A stretch of 55,934 bases of DNA from AG41 sp036522815 (GTDB taxonomy: Bacteria; Gemmatimonadota; Gemmatimonadetes; Gemmatimonadales; GWC2-71-9). How positions within the stretch are numbered: position 1 is the first letter of the stretch; the number at the start of each line of letters is the position of its first letter. The stretch covers positions 1 to 55,934 of the forward strand of contig DATDFC010000215.1 in the NCBI GenBank assembly GCA_036522815.1. Reading direction: 5' to 3'. Below the pieces are notes generated by a model that did not search any database, was not told where the DNA came from, and saw only the letters and a program-made list of their open reading frames with translations. Of this stretch, positions 28,172 to 36,540 are shown in pieces. The position numbers and the translations under genes were made by a program.

Positions 28172-29284
28172 GTGAGCACCGCGGATGTGGCGGTCATCGG
28201 GGGCGGCGCCATTGGGGCCGCCTGCGCCCGCGCGGTGGCCCTGCGGGGCCTCGCGGTCGCCATTTTCGAGCCCGGCCCCGACCCGGGGGCGGCGTCGCCC
28301 GCCTCGGCCGGCCTGCTCGCCCCCCAGATCGAGCCCGCTGACGATGCGCTGGTGGCCCTGTCGGTGCGGGCGCGCGACCTGTACGAGCCGCTCGCCCCGG
28401 CCCTCCGGGAGACCACGGGGATCGACATCGGCTTCTGGCGGTCGGGGATCGCCGCAGTCGCATTCGACGAGCCCGAAGCAACCGGCCTCAAGGAGGAGGT
28501 AGCCCGGCAGCGCCAGGCGGGGTTGCGGTGCGACTGGCTGGAGGCGGACGAGGTGCGGGAACGTTGGCCGGGCGCCGCCCCCGAGTGCCACGGGGCGCTG
28601 TTCGCACCGGAAGACGGCGCGCTCGACCCGCAAGGGCTCACCCGCGCCTGCCTGTCGGACGCCCGCCGCCTTGGGGCCGCGCTCCACACGGAGCCAGTCG
28701 AGTCGATCTTGGTGGCTCAGGGCCGTATCACCGGCGTGGTCGCGGCGGGGGGCATGACCAGCGTGGATCATGTCGTGCTCGCGGCGGGCGTCTGGTCCTC
28801 GCGCATCCAGGGGCTCCCCCGCGCCCTCCCCGTCGAGCCGTTGCGTGGTCAAATGGCGGCCACCGCCTGGCCCGACGGCTGCGCGCCTTCCATCCTCTAC
28901 CACGACCGTGGGTATGTCCTGGCACGCGCCGGCGCCGCGCTCTTAGGGAGCACGATGGAGCGCGCCGGCTACGATGCCCACGTCACGAACGAGGGTCTCG
29001 CCCAGGTGTTCCGCGGTGCCGTCCGGCTGCTCCCCGCCCTGCTCACCCAAGCCGTGCAGCGCGTCTGGGCCGGCCTCCGGCCCGCCACCCCGGACGGTCG
29101 CCCGATCCTGGGGCCCGATCCGGATGTTGCAGGGTTGTGGTACGCCACCGGACACGGCCGGAACGGCATCCTGCTGGCAGCGCTCACGGGGGAGATCGTC
29201 GCGGACCTGGTCACCAAGGGGGCCACCGACGTCGAGATCGGGCCGCTCGGCGTCGACCGGTTCAACGAGGCCCCTAGCCCCTAG
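28172..29284 (+). CDS. FAD-dependent amino acid oxidase (DAO family, ThiO-like)
   Basis: 370 residues. The N-terminal dinucleotide-binding motif is VIGGGAIGAACARAVALRG. RPATPDGRPILGPD and GHGRNGILLAALTGEIVADL near the C-terminus are typical of glycine oxidase/DadA-type enzymes. It oxidises an amine or amino acid to the imino product with FAD. No thiamine genes are nearby, so ThiO is only one option. GTG start. The last three codons and the stop are part of a heptamer array. Confidence 0.82.
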   Translation: MSTADVAVIGGGAIGAACARAVALRGLAVAIFEPGPDPGAASPASAGLLAPQIEPADDALVALSVRARDLYEPLAPALRETTGIDIGFWRSGIAAVAFDEPEATGLKEEVARQRQAGLRCDWLEADEVRERWPGAAPECHGALFAPEDGALDPQGLTRACLSDARRLGAALHTEPVESILVAQGRITGVVAAGGMTSVDHVVLAAGVWSSRIQGLPRALPVEPLRGQMAATAWPDGCAPSILYHDRGYVLARAGAALLGSTMERAGYDAHVTNEGLAQVFRGAVRLLPALLTQAVQRVWAGLRPATPDGRPILGPDPDVAGLWYATGHGRNGILLAALTGEIVADLVTKGATDVEIGPLGVDRFNEAPSP

Positions 29285-29305
29285 CCCCGAGTCCCTAGTC
29301 CCGAT
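29271..29305 (+). repeat. Heptamer array spanning a stop and a start codon
   Basis: Five consecutive 7-mers: CCCCTAG, CCCCTAG, CCCCGAG, TCCCTAG, TCCCGAT. The array supplies the oxidase stop codon (TAG at 29282-29284) and the first two bases of the next ATG (29304). A related four-unit array occurs in the PSP1 gene at 53072-53099. Confidence 0.88.
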
Positions 29306-30305
29306 GTACCGCACCTGCGCTTTCTGTAACGGCAAGCTCGACGGCGACGGCGGCCCGACGGACCTGGGAGTGGGACGCCGGCTCGCGTTCGACGAGTGGA
29401 AGGGCCGGTTGTGGGTGATATGTCCCAGGTGCTCACGCTGGAACCTGGCGCCGCTCGACGACCGCCTGGAGCGGATCGAAGCCCTGGCGCGGGCCGCAAG
29501 CGACGGCCGCGTGGCGGCCGCGACCGACCAGGTCGCACTGATCCGCTGGCACGGTTACGACCTGGTGCGCGTCGGCAAACCGCGGCGCCTCGAGCTCGCC
29601 ACGTGGCGTTACGGGGAACGCCTGCGGGCGCGGCGCCGGGAGCAGCTCAAGTTCGTCGTGCCCATGTCGGTCGCGGCGCTGGGGCTCGCCGTGGCGGTCA
29701 ACGTCGCGGCGGGCGGCTCCGTGGGCGTGTTTGTGTGGAACACACCGCGGCTCGTGAAACGGATCTACGTCGAGATGGTCGGGCGCCGGAAGATCGTGCT
29801 CGTCGAGCCACCGATCTGCGAGCGCTGCGGCACCGTGATGCTGTTGCGCGCGCGCCATCTCGAGCGCGCGCGCGTGACCACGACGGCGCGCGAGGGGATG
29901 GCGCTGCTCCTCACCTGTCCCCGCTGCGGAGCCGAGGGGACCATGCTCACCGGTGGCGACGCACAGTTCGCGCTGCGGCGCGGCCTCACCTACCTCAACC
30001 TGGCGCGGGGTGGCCGGCAGCGCGCCGAGGATGCGGCCCGCCTGGTCGAAGGAGCGGGCGGCCCGCACCAGCTGATCCACGACGTGGCCCGGCGCGAGCT
30101 CACGTTGCGCAGCCTCGCGCCCGACCGGCGCCTCGCCCTGGAGATGGCGGTGGACGAGCGTGCCGAGGTCGAGGAGCTGGAGCGGCAGTGGAAGGAGGCT
30201 GAAGAGATCGCCGAGATCGCCGATGGCATGCTGAGCGCGGACCCGGGGATCGACGAGGAGCTCCGTCGGTTGAGAGAGCGGCTCGACAAAAAGAACGAAC
30301 GGTGA
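29304..30305 (+). CDS. Hypothetical protein with zinc-ribbon-like Cys pairs and one membrane segment
   Basis: 333 residues. Cys pairs at the N-terminus (CAFC, then CPRC) and in the middle (CERC, CPRC) look like two zinc ribbons. A hydrophobic stretch (FVVPMSVAALGLAVAVNVAA) lies between them. The C-terminus is charged coiled coil (EVEELERQWKEAEEIAEI, LRERLDKKNER). No family recognised. The ATG sits at the end of the heptamer array. Confidence 0.7.
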   Translation: MYRTCAFCNGKLDGDGGPTDLGVGRRLAFDEWKGRLWVICPRCSRWNLAPLDDRLERIEALARAASDGRVAAATDQVALIRWHGYDLVRVGKPRRLELATWRYGERLRARRREQLKFVVPMSVAALGLAVAVNVAAGGSVGVFVWNTPRLVKRIYVEMVGRRKIVLVEPPICERCGTVMLLRARHLERARVTTTAREGMALLLTCPRCGAEGTMLTGGDAQFALRRGLTYLNLARGGRQRAEDAARLVEGAGGPHQLIHDVARRELTLRSLAPDRRLALEMAVDERAEVEELERQWKEAEEIAEIADGMLSADPGIDEELRRLRERLDKKNER

Positions 30306-30396
30306 GGCGGGGGCGCCACGTCGCGGGTCGAGTCCCGCAGGGACCTATCCGGTCTCAGCGCCGTACGACGAGGAGAACGAAGCTCGGAGTGAGTGG

Positions 30397-30801
30397 ATGG
30401 CTCTCGTCGCGAGCCGACACTGGATGCTGGTGCTGGCGCTCTCGGTCGTCGGCGCGCGCGCACCGGCCCAATGGCTCGACCCCGACGCCTGTGTCACCTG
30501 TCCCGACAAACGAATCCACTTCGCGGCCGGCGTCGGCCTCGACGTGTTGGCCCGCGGGCCATGGGTGGCGAAACCGTTTCATGACCACGCCTGGAAACGC
30601 GTGCTCATAACCGCCACCGTGGCCGCGAGCTGGGAGATGCTCGACGCCCTCGAGGCGCGGCGCGAAGGCAAGGCCGGCAGACCAGGATACGGGTTCGGAC
30701 CGCTCGACTTCGCGGCCACCGTCGCGGGCGCGGCGTCCGCCGAAGCGCTGCAGGCGCTGGCGCGCAAATTCCTCAAACGACGACGGGCGGGGAGTCCGTA
30801 G
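30397..30801 (+). CDS. Small exported/membrane protein, YfiM/DUF2279-like
   Basis: 134 residues. A signal peptide-like start (WMLVLALSVVGARAPAQW) is followed by CVTCPDKRIHFAAGVGLDV. The DK-x-x-HF pattern and a later SWEMLDALEARREG plus GPLDFAATVAG resemble YfiM/DUF2279-type proteins, a weak match by eye. The 91 nt before it (30306-30396) hold no gene, only a small GCGGG/CCCGC hairpin. Confidence 0.5.
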   Translation: MALVASRHWMLVLALSVVGARAPAQWLDPDACVTCPDKRIHFAAGVGLDVLARGPWVAKPFHDHAWKRVLITATVAASWEMLDALEARREGKAGRPGYGFGPLDFAATVAGAASAEALQALARKFLKRRRAGSP

Positions 30802-30867
30802 CCGCCCCGAATCAACCGTATGGTTGAAATTTCGTCGACGCGGCTACCCGACCCCCCAGGAACTCGC

Positions 30868-30873
30868 TATTTT
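30868..30873 (+). promoter_or_regulatory. Putative -10 element of lipA, leaderless-type
   Basis: TATTTT ends 10 nt before the lipA ATG. No convincing -35 is present at the expected distance and no Shine-Dalgarno lies between. Confidence 0.4.
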
Positions 30874-30883
30874 GTGGCTAGTT

Positions 30884-31792
30884 ATGGCCACTCCTCCCCT
30901 CGTCCAGCTGCAGCGTCCGCGCCCCGTTCATCCCGTCGATCGCAAGCCGCCGTGGCTCAAGGTCCCCGCTCCCGGCGGGCCCAATTACGTCGCCCTGAAG
31001 CAGCTGATGCGCGACCACGGGCTGCATACCGTGTGCGAGGAGGCCCATTGCCCCAACATCGGTGAGTGCTGGGAGCACCGCGCCGCCACGTTCATGATCC
31101 TGGGCGACGTGTGCACGCGCAACTGTGCGTATTGCGCGGTGGCCCACGGCACGCCCGCCGTCCTGGACGAGGACGAGCCGCTGCGACTCGCCGCCGCGGT
31201 GGAGCGGATGGAGCTCAAGCACGTCGTCATCACCTCCGTCGACCGCGACGATCTCCCTAACGGGGGCGCCGAGATCTTCGCGGCGGCGATCGCGGAGATC
31301 CGGCGGCGCGCGCCGGACACGTCGGTCGAGGTCCTGATCCCGGACTTCAAGGGCAGTGCAGCCGCCCTGCGCATCGTCGTCGACGCCCAGCCCGACATTC
31401 TCAATCACAATCTGGAAACGATCGACCGGCTGTACCGTCTGGCCCGCCCCGGAGGCCGCTACGTCCGGGCGCTCGAGCTGCTCGCGCGCGCCAAGCAGCT
31501 CGACCCTGGCATGCTGACGAAGTCCGGCATCATGTGCGGTCTCGGTGAGGAGTGGGACGAGCTGCTCGGGGCGATGCGCGACCTGCGCGCGCAGGGCGTG
31601 GACATCCTGACCGTGGGCCAATACCTGCGGCCCTCACGCGACCACCTGCCGATCGCCCGCTACTATGCTCCCGACGAGTTCGCCGAGCTGCGCCGGCTCG
31701 GCCGCGAGATGGGGTATCGCCACGTGGAGGCGGGCCCGCTGGTGCGCTCGAGCTACCACGCCTGGGAGCAGGTGGAGAGGGCGACGGCGTAA
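30884..31792 (+). CDS. lipA: Lipoyl synthase
   Basis: 302 residues. This radical-SAM enzyme inserts two sulfurs into protein-bound octanoyl groups. The auxiliary cluster cysteines are C51, C56 and C62 (CEEAHCPNIGEC). The radical-SAM motif is C77-x3-C81-x2-C84 (CTRNCAYC). The C-terminal RSSYHA serine motif is present. All required residues are intact. The start at 30884 is preferred over upstream codons because the family begins just before the KPPWLKV block. The E1 alpha ATG directly follows its stop, tying lipoate synthesis to pyruvate dehydrogenase. Confidence 0.96.
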   Translation: MATPPLVQLQRPRPVHPVDRKPPWLKVPAPGGPNYVALKQLMRDHGLHTVCEEAHCPNIGECWEHRAATFMILGDVCTRNCAYCAVAHGTPAVLDEDEPLRLAAAVERMELKHVVITSVDRDDLPNGGAEIFAAAIAEIRRRAPDTSVEVLIPDFKGSAAALRIVVDAQPDILNHNLETIDRLYRLARPGGRYVRALELLARAKQLDPGMLTKSGIMCGLGEEWDELLGAMRDLRAQGVDILTVGQYLRPSRDHLPIARYYAPDEFAELRRLGREMGYRHVEAGPLVRSSYHAWEQVERATA

Positions 31793-32791
31793 ATGGCCAC
31801 GGCTACCGCCCGGACGGCGAATGCGAGCGCCCAGACGGAGCTGGAGCGGCGCATGCTGCGCCAGATGCTCCTGATCCGTCGGTTCGAGGAAAAAGCCGCC
31901 GAGGCGTACGCCCTCGGCAAGATCGGCGGGTTCTGCCATCTCTACATCGGGCAGGAGGCCGTCGCCGTCGGCTCGCTCGCGGCCTTGCGGGACGACGACT
32001 ACGTGATCTCCTCCTACCGCGAGCATGGGCAAGCCCTGGCCCGGGGCGTGCCCGCGACCGCCGTGATGGCCGAGTTGTACGGCAAGGCGACCGGCTGCTC
32101 CAAGGGCAAGGGCGGCTCGATGCATCTGTTCGACGCCGGGCGGCGGTTCCTGGGCGGCCACGGGATCGTCGGGGGCCACATCCCGCTCGCCGCGGGGATC
32201 GGGTTCGCGATCCGCTACAAGGACGGCGACCAGCTCTGCATCTGCTACTTCGGCGAAGCGGCCGTGAACATCGGCGCCTTTCACGAAGCGCTCAACATGG
32301 CCTCCGTCTACAAGCTCCCCGTCATCTTCTGTTGTGAGAACAACCGCTACGGTATGGGCACCGCATTCGAGCGTGTGGCGGCGGTCACGGACGTGGTGGA
32401 GCACGCCTGCAGCTACGACATGGCGGCGGAGGTCGTGGACGGCATGGACGCGCTCGCCGTGTACGCGGCGACCGAGCGCGCTGCGGAGCGGGCCCGCAAG
32501 GGCGGCCACCCGACGCTGCTCGAAGTGCGCACCTACCGCTTCATGGGACACTCGATGTCGGACCCGCTGCACGGCGTGTATCGCACCAAAGAGGAAGTCG
32601 AGGAGCAGCGCAAGCGCGACCCGATCGCGCAGCTGGCGCACAAGCTGAAGGACGAAGGGGCGCTCGATGACACGGCGCTCGACGCGCTCGACGCCGAGGC
32701 GCGGGCCCAGACCGACGAGGCGGCCCGTTTCGCCGAGCAGAGCCCCGACCCCGACCCCGCCGAGCTGATCACGCACGTGCTCGCCGACTGA
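31793..32791 (+). CDS. pdhA: Pyruvate dehydrogenase E1 component, alpha subunit
   Basis: 332 residues. A thiamine-diphosphate enzyme of the branched E1 alpha/beta type. It has SYREHGQALARGV and the phosphorylation-loop-like GKGGSMHLFD. The cofactor motif normally written GDG-x-N-NN reads FGEAAVN followed by ENN, so the metal-binding Asp is Glu and the second Gly is Ala. It decarboxylates pyruvate (or a related 2-oxoacid) and passes the acyl group to E2. Its stop overlaps the beta-subunit ATG by one base. Confidence 0.9.
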   Translation: MATATARTANASAQTELERRMLRQMLLIRRFEEKAAEAYALGKIGGFCHLYIGQEAVAVGSLAALRDDDYVISSYREHGQALARGVPATAVMAELYGKATGCSKGKGGSMHLFDAGRRFLGGHGIVGGHIPLAAGIGFAIRYKDGDQLCICYFGEAAVNIGAFHEALNMASVYKLPVIFCCENNRYGMGTAFERVAAVTDVVEHACSYDMAAEVVDGMDALAVYAATERAAERARKGGHPTLLEVRTYRFMGHSMSDPLHGVYRTKEEVEEQRKRDPIAQLAHKLKDEGALDDTALDALDAEARAQTDEAARFAEQSPDPDPAELITHVLAD

Positions 32792-33774
32792 TGGCCACCC
32801 TCACGTATCGCGACGCCCTGAACCAGGCGCTGCGCGAGGAGATGCAGCGAGACCCGACCGTGTTCCTGATGGGGGAAGAGGTCGGCGTCTACCAGGGCGC
32901 GTACAAGGTCAGCCGCGGCCTGCTCGAGGAGTTCGGGCCCAAGCGCATCGTGGACACGCCGATCGCCGAGCTGGGCTTCGCCGGGATCGGCGTGGGCGCG
33001 GCCATGGCGGGCCTCCGCCCAGTGATCGAGTTCATGACGTGGAACTTCGCCGTGCTCGCGCTCGACCAGATCGTCAACTCCGCCGCCAAGATCCTGTACG
33101 AGTCGGGCGGCCAGGTGCCGATCCCGATCGTGTTCCGCGGGCCGAACGGCGCCGCGCTGCAGCTCGCGGCCCAGCACTCGCAGGCGTGGGAGTCGTGGCT
33201 GTCGCATATCCCCGGCTTGAAGGTCGTCGCCCCCGCGACCCCTGCGGACGCCAAAGGGCTGCTCAAGTCCGCGATCCGCGACGACAATCCCGTCATCGTG
33301 CTGGAAGGGGAAATGCTGTACAACATCAAGGGTGAGGTGCCGGAGGGGGAGCACATCGTGCCGATCGGCCGGGCCGAGGTGAAACGGCCCGGGAAGGACG
33401 TTACGCTCATCTGTCACTCGAAGACGGTCACGGTGGCCTTGAAGGCCGCCGAGCAGCTGGCCGAGCGGGAGGGTGTGTCAGCCGAGGTGCTCGACCTGCG
33501 GTCGCTGCGACCGCTCGACGAGGCCACCATCGTCGAGTCCGTGTCGCGCACCAACCGCGCCGTCGTGGTGGAAGAAGGGTGGCCCCAGTGCGGCATCGGG
33601 GCCCACGTGGTCGACGTGATCCAGCGAGCGGCCTTCGACCAGCTCGACGCTCCCGTACTGCGTGTCACCCAGGCCGACGTCCCCATGCCGTACAACAAAC
33701 AGCTCGAGCGCCTCGCGAAGCCCTCCCCCGAGCGCGTGGTCGCCGCCGCGCGCCGCGTGCTCTACCTCGACTGA
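32791..33774 (+). CDS. pdhB: Pyruvate dehydrogenase E1 component, beta subunit
   Basis: 327 residues starting MATLTYRDALNQALREEM. GEEVGVYQGAYKVSRGL and PIAELGFAGIGVGAAMAGLRP are classic E1 beta segments. It forms the alpha2beta2 E1 with the preceding subunit. The E2 gene follows 6 nt after the stop. Confidence 0.95.
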   Translation: MATLTYRDALNQALREEMQRDPTVFLMGEEVGVYQGAYKVSRGLLEEFGPKRIVDTPIAELGFAGIGVGAAMAGLRPVIEFMTWNFAVLALDQIVNSAAKILYESGGQVPIPIVFRGPNGAALQLAAQHSQAWESWLSHIPGLKVVAPATPADAKGLLKSAIRDDNPVIVLEGEMLYNIKGEVPEGEHIVPIGRAEVKRPGKDVTLICHSKTVTVALKAAEQLAEREGVSAEVLDLRSLRPLDEATIVESVSRTNRAVVVEEGWPQCGIGAHVVDVIQRAAFDQLDAPVLRVTQADVPMPYNKQLERLAKPSPERVVAAARRVLYLD

Positions 33775-33780
33775 CTCCCC

Positions 33781-35055
33781 GTGGCCACCAACGTCTATAT
33801 GGAAGCGCTCTCTCCCACCATGGAGGAAGGGCGCGTGGCCAAGTGGCACAAGCGGGAGGGTGACGCGGTCAAGGCGGGAGAGACCCTCGCCGAGGTCGAG
33901 ACCGACAAAGCGGTGATGGACCTGGTCGCGCGCGCGGACGGCGTGCTGCGGCAGGTGGCGGTGGCCGAGGGGCAGACGGTGCCGGTGGGGAGCGTGGTGG
34001 CGGTGATCGCGGCCCCCGGCGAGACGGTGGGCGCGGCACCTGCCCCGGCGCCCCGGTCAGCGGCCGCAGCGTCGGGAAGCGGGATGCGTGATGCGGGAAG
34101 CGCGGTCGCGGTGGCGGCTCCAACGCCCGCCACGACCACGGTACCAGCAGGTGATGCGAGCCGCGTAAAGGCCTCCCCACTCGCCAAACGGATCGCTAAG
34201 GAAGCCGGAGTCGACCTCAAGCTCGTGACCGGATCCGGTCCAGGTGGACGGGTCGTCAAGCGGGACATCGAGGCCACAGGTCGGAGCGTTCAGGTGCCCG
34301 CGCCTGTCGCCACCGTCGCTGTGCCGCATCCCGCATCACGCATCCCGCATCCCGACCGCACCGGGACTCCGTATGACGACGTGCCCCTCACGCAAATCCG
34401 CAAGACGATCGCGAAGCGACTCGCGACGTCGCTCGGTCCCATCCCCCATTTCTTCCTCACCAGCGAAGTGGACATGGAGCGGGCGGCCGAGGCGCGCGAG
34501 GCCCTGAACAAGCAACTCGGCGACCGGGGGAGCAAGGTTTCGTTCAACGACATCGTCATCAAGGCCACCGCGCTGGCGCTCGTGAAGCATCGCGCCTGCA
34601 ACGCCTGGTTCCAGGAAGACCACATCCGCTACTGGAACGAGGTGCACATCGGCATGGCGGTGGCCGTGGAAGATGGGCTCATCACGCCGGTGATCCGAAA
34701 CGCCGATGCGAAATCGCTCGCCGAGATCGGCCGCGAGGCGAAGGAGCTCGCCGACAAGGCCCGCAGCCGGCGGCTCCAGCCCGGCGAGTACACGGGAGCC
34801 ACGTTCTCTGTGTCGAATCTGGGAATGTTCGATATCGACCAGTTCACCGCCGTCATCAATCCCCCCGAGGCGGGGATCGTTGCCGTCGGCTCGATCGTAC
34901 AGAAACCGGTCGTGCTGGATGGGCAGGTCACGGCTCGGCGTCGCATGCGCCTCACGATGAGCTGCGATCACCGGGTGATCGACGGAGCCACCGGGGCCGC
35001 GTTTCTCCAGACCCTGAAGCAGATGCTCGAGAACCCGCTGGCGATGCTGTTGTGA
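33781..35055 (+). CDS. pdhC: Dihydrolipoamide acyltransferase (E2) of the pyruvate dehydrogenase complex
   Basis: 424 residues: one lipoyl domain (about 1-78, lipoyl lysine K43 in EVETDKAVMDL), an Ala/Pro linker, the E1/E3-binding domain (about 120-165, KASPLAKRIAKEAG), a second linker, and the catalytic domain (about 195-424, H397 and D401 in DHRVIDGA). GTG start. Both linkers contain near-perfect inverted copies of one 31-bp heptameric repeat, so the binding domain is bracketed by repeats. The second linker reads HPASRIPHPD. Its stop codon touches another heptamer array. Confidence 0.95.
   Translation: MATNVYMEALSPTMEEGRVAKWHKREGDAVKAGETLAEVETDKAVMDLVARADGVLRQVAVAEGQTVPVGSVVAVIAAPGETVGAAPAPAPRSAAAASGSGMRDAGSAVAVAAPTPATTTVPAGDASRVKASPLAKRIAKEAGVDLKLVTGSGPGGRVVKRDIEATGRSVQVPAPVATVAVPHPASRIPHPDRTGTPYDDVPLTQIRKTIAKRLATSLGPIPHFFLTSEVDMERAAEAREALNKQLGDRGSKVSFNDIVIKATALALVKHRACNAWFQEDHIRYWNEVHIGMAVAVEDGLITPVIRNADAKSLAEIGREAKELADKARSRRLQPGEYTGATFSVSNLGMFDIDQFTAVINPPEAGIVAVGSIVQKPVVLDGQVTARRRMRLTMSCDHRVIDGATGAAFLQTLKQMLENPLAMLL
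34071..34101 (+). repeat. Heptameric inverted repeat, left copy, in the E2 linker
   Basis: This 31-bp element is the reverse complement of 34326-34356 with only two mismatches (29/31). It contains GGGATGCGTGATGCGGG and lies between the lipoyl domain and the E1/E3-binding domain. Confidence 0.9.
34326..34356 (+). repeat. Heptameric inverted repeat, right copy, in the E2 linker
   Basis: Heptamers GCATCCC, GCATCAC, GCATCCC and GCATCCC are followed by GAC. It lies between the E1/E3-binding domain and the catalytic domain. The same heptamer occurs three times in dnaE at 51107-51130. Confidence 0.9.
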
Positions 35056-35136
35056 TTGCGGATTGGGGATTGCGGATTGCGGAATCGAAGCCTGCGTTCC
35101 CAATCCGCAATCCGAAATCCGCGATCCGCAATTGGG
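35054..35136 (+). repeat. Inverted GATTGCG heptamer array between E2 and E3 genes
   Basis: Four direct GATTGCG/GATTGGG heptamers (35054-35081) are followed, after a short spacer, by about five in inverted orientation ending at 35136. The whole intergenic region can fold into a long imperfect hairpin. It begins inside the E2 stop codon and ends just before the E3 Shine-Dalgarno. Confidence 0.9.
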
Positions 35137-35148
35137 AGGGGGGCACCG

Positions 35149-36540
35149 TTGGCCAGTCAATTTGACGTAATCATTCTGGGTGGGGGGCCCGCCGGCTACG
35201 TCGCCGCCATCCGCTCGGCTCAGCTCGGTATGAGCACGGCCGTGATCGAGAAAGAGAAGCTCGGCGGCGTCTGCGTGAACATCGGCTGCATCCCCACCAA
35301 GGCCCTGCTCCACTCCGCCTCCATCGCGCGGCTGTTACGGGACGCGAAGGAGTTCGGCGTCGACGCCGGCAGCGTGAAGACCGACTACGGCGTCGCGATG
35401 CAGCGCTCCCGCAAGGTGAGCGACCAGAACTCGAAGGGCGTCGAGTTCCTGATGAAGAAGAACAAGGTCACCGTGGTCAAGGGCAGCGGCGTACTGCTGC
35501 CGGGACGCAAGGTGAAGGTCGGGGGCGATACCTACGAAGCGAAGAAGGCCGTGATCATCGCGACGGGATCGCGCGTCAAGGGCCTGCCGCAGATCGGGCT
35601 GGAGATCAACAAGACGACCGTCATTTCCTCGGACGAGGCGCTCTTCCTCGAGAAGGCCCCGGCCTCGCTGGCGATCATCGGCGCGGGGGCCGTCGGCATG
35701 GAGTTCGCCGACATTTTCAGCGCGTTCGGTACCCCCGTGACGCTGATCGAGGCATTGCCGCGGATCCTGCCACTCGAGGATGCTGAAGCATCGGACGCGC
35801 TGGCGAAGAGCTATAAGAAGCGCGGCATCGAGGTGATCGCCGCCGCCAAGGTGAAACAGGGGACGGCCGCCAAGGACAAGGTGACCCTCGAGGTCGAGGC
35901 CAACGGCGCGACGCGCAAGATCGAGGTCGCGGCCGTGCTCATGGCGGCGGGTCGCGCGGTGAATACCGAAAACATCGGCCTGGCGGAGTGCGGGGTCCAG
36001 GTGACCGAGCGGGGCTTCATCAAGGTCGATGCGGGCCTGCAGACCACCGCGCCCGGCTACTACGCCATCGGCGACGTGGCGGGGCCGCCGATGCTCGCGC
36101 ACAAGGGCATGCGGGAGGGAGTGACCGTCACCGAGCTCATCGCCGGCAAGAAGCCCCACGCCATCCGCTACGACAACGTGCCCAGCGTGACGTACTGCCA
36201 CCCCGAGGTCGCCAGCATCGGGCTCACGGAAGACCAGTGCAAGGAGCGGAAGCTCGACTACGTGGCCGGGCGGTTTCCGTTCTCGGCCAACGGCCGGGCG
36301 CGCGGCACGGGCGAGACGGAGGGGTTCGTGAAAATCCTGCGCGACAAGAAATACGGCGAGATCCTGGGCGCCCACATCGTGGGCGGACACGCCTCCGAGA
36401 TCATCCATGAGCTGGCGGTGGCGCGGGAGAACGAATACACGGTGGAAGAAGTCGAGCTGGCGATCCACGCGCACCCGACCATGTCCGAGGCGGTGGCCCA
36501 GGCGGCACTCGATTCGCTGGGCCGCGTGGTGGACATGTGA
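35149..36540 (+). CDS. lpdA: Dihydrolipoyl dehydrogenase (E3)
   Basis: 463 residues. The FAD site is VIILGGGPAGYVAA, the redox disulfide C42/C47 in GGVCVNIGCIPTK, the NAD site IIGAGAVGMEFAD, and the catalytic His-Glu in HAHPTMSEA. It reoxidises the dihydrolipoyl groups of E2 and GcvH. TTG at 35149 is chosen because MASQFDVIIL matches the family start and a purine-rich GGGAGGGGGG precedes it. Codons upstream only read the repeat. Its stop overlaps the next GTG. Confidence 0.95.
   Translation: MASQFDVIILGGGPAGYVAAIRSAQLGMSTAVIEKEKLGGVCVNIGCIPTKALLHSASIARLLRDAKEFGVDAGSVKTDYGVAMQRSRKVSDQNSKGVEFLMKKNKVTVVKGSGVLLPGRKVKVGGDTYEAKKAVIIATGSRVKGLPQIGLEINKTTVISSDEALFLEKAPASLAIIGAGAVGMEFADIFSAFGTPVTLIEALPRILPLEDAEASDALAKSYKKRGIEVIAAAKVKQGTAAKDKVTLEVEANGATRKIEVAAVLMAAGRAVNTENIGLAECGVQVTERGFIKVDAGLQTTAPGYYAIGDVAGPPMLAHKGMREGVTVTELIAGKKPHAIRYDNVPSVTYCHPEVASIGLTEDQCKERKLDYVAGRFPFSANGRARGTGETEGFVKILRDKKYGEILGAHIVGGHASEIIHELAVARENEYTVEEVELAIHAHPTMSEAVAQAALDSLGRVVDM

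Noticed and set aside
30306..30396. tRNA-like T arm (GCGGGTCGAGTCCCGC)
   Set aside because: It lacks one base of the canonical T loop, and no acceptor, D arm or anticodon arm can be placed around it.
35056..35148. Extended N-terminus of the E3 gene through the heptamer array
   Set aside because: The family start and Shine-Dalgarno place the start at 35149; upstream residues are translated repeat.
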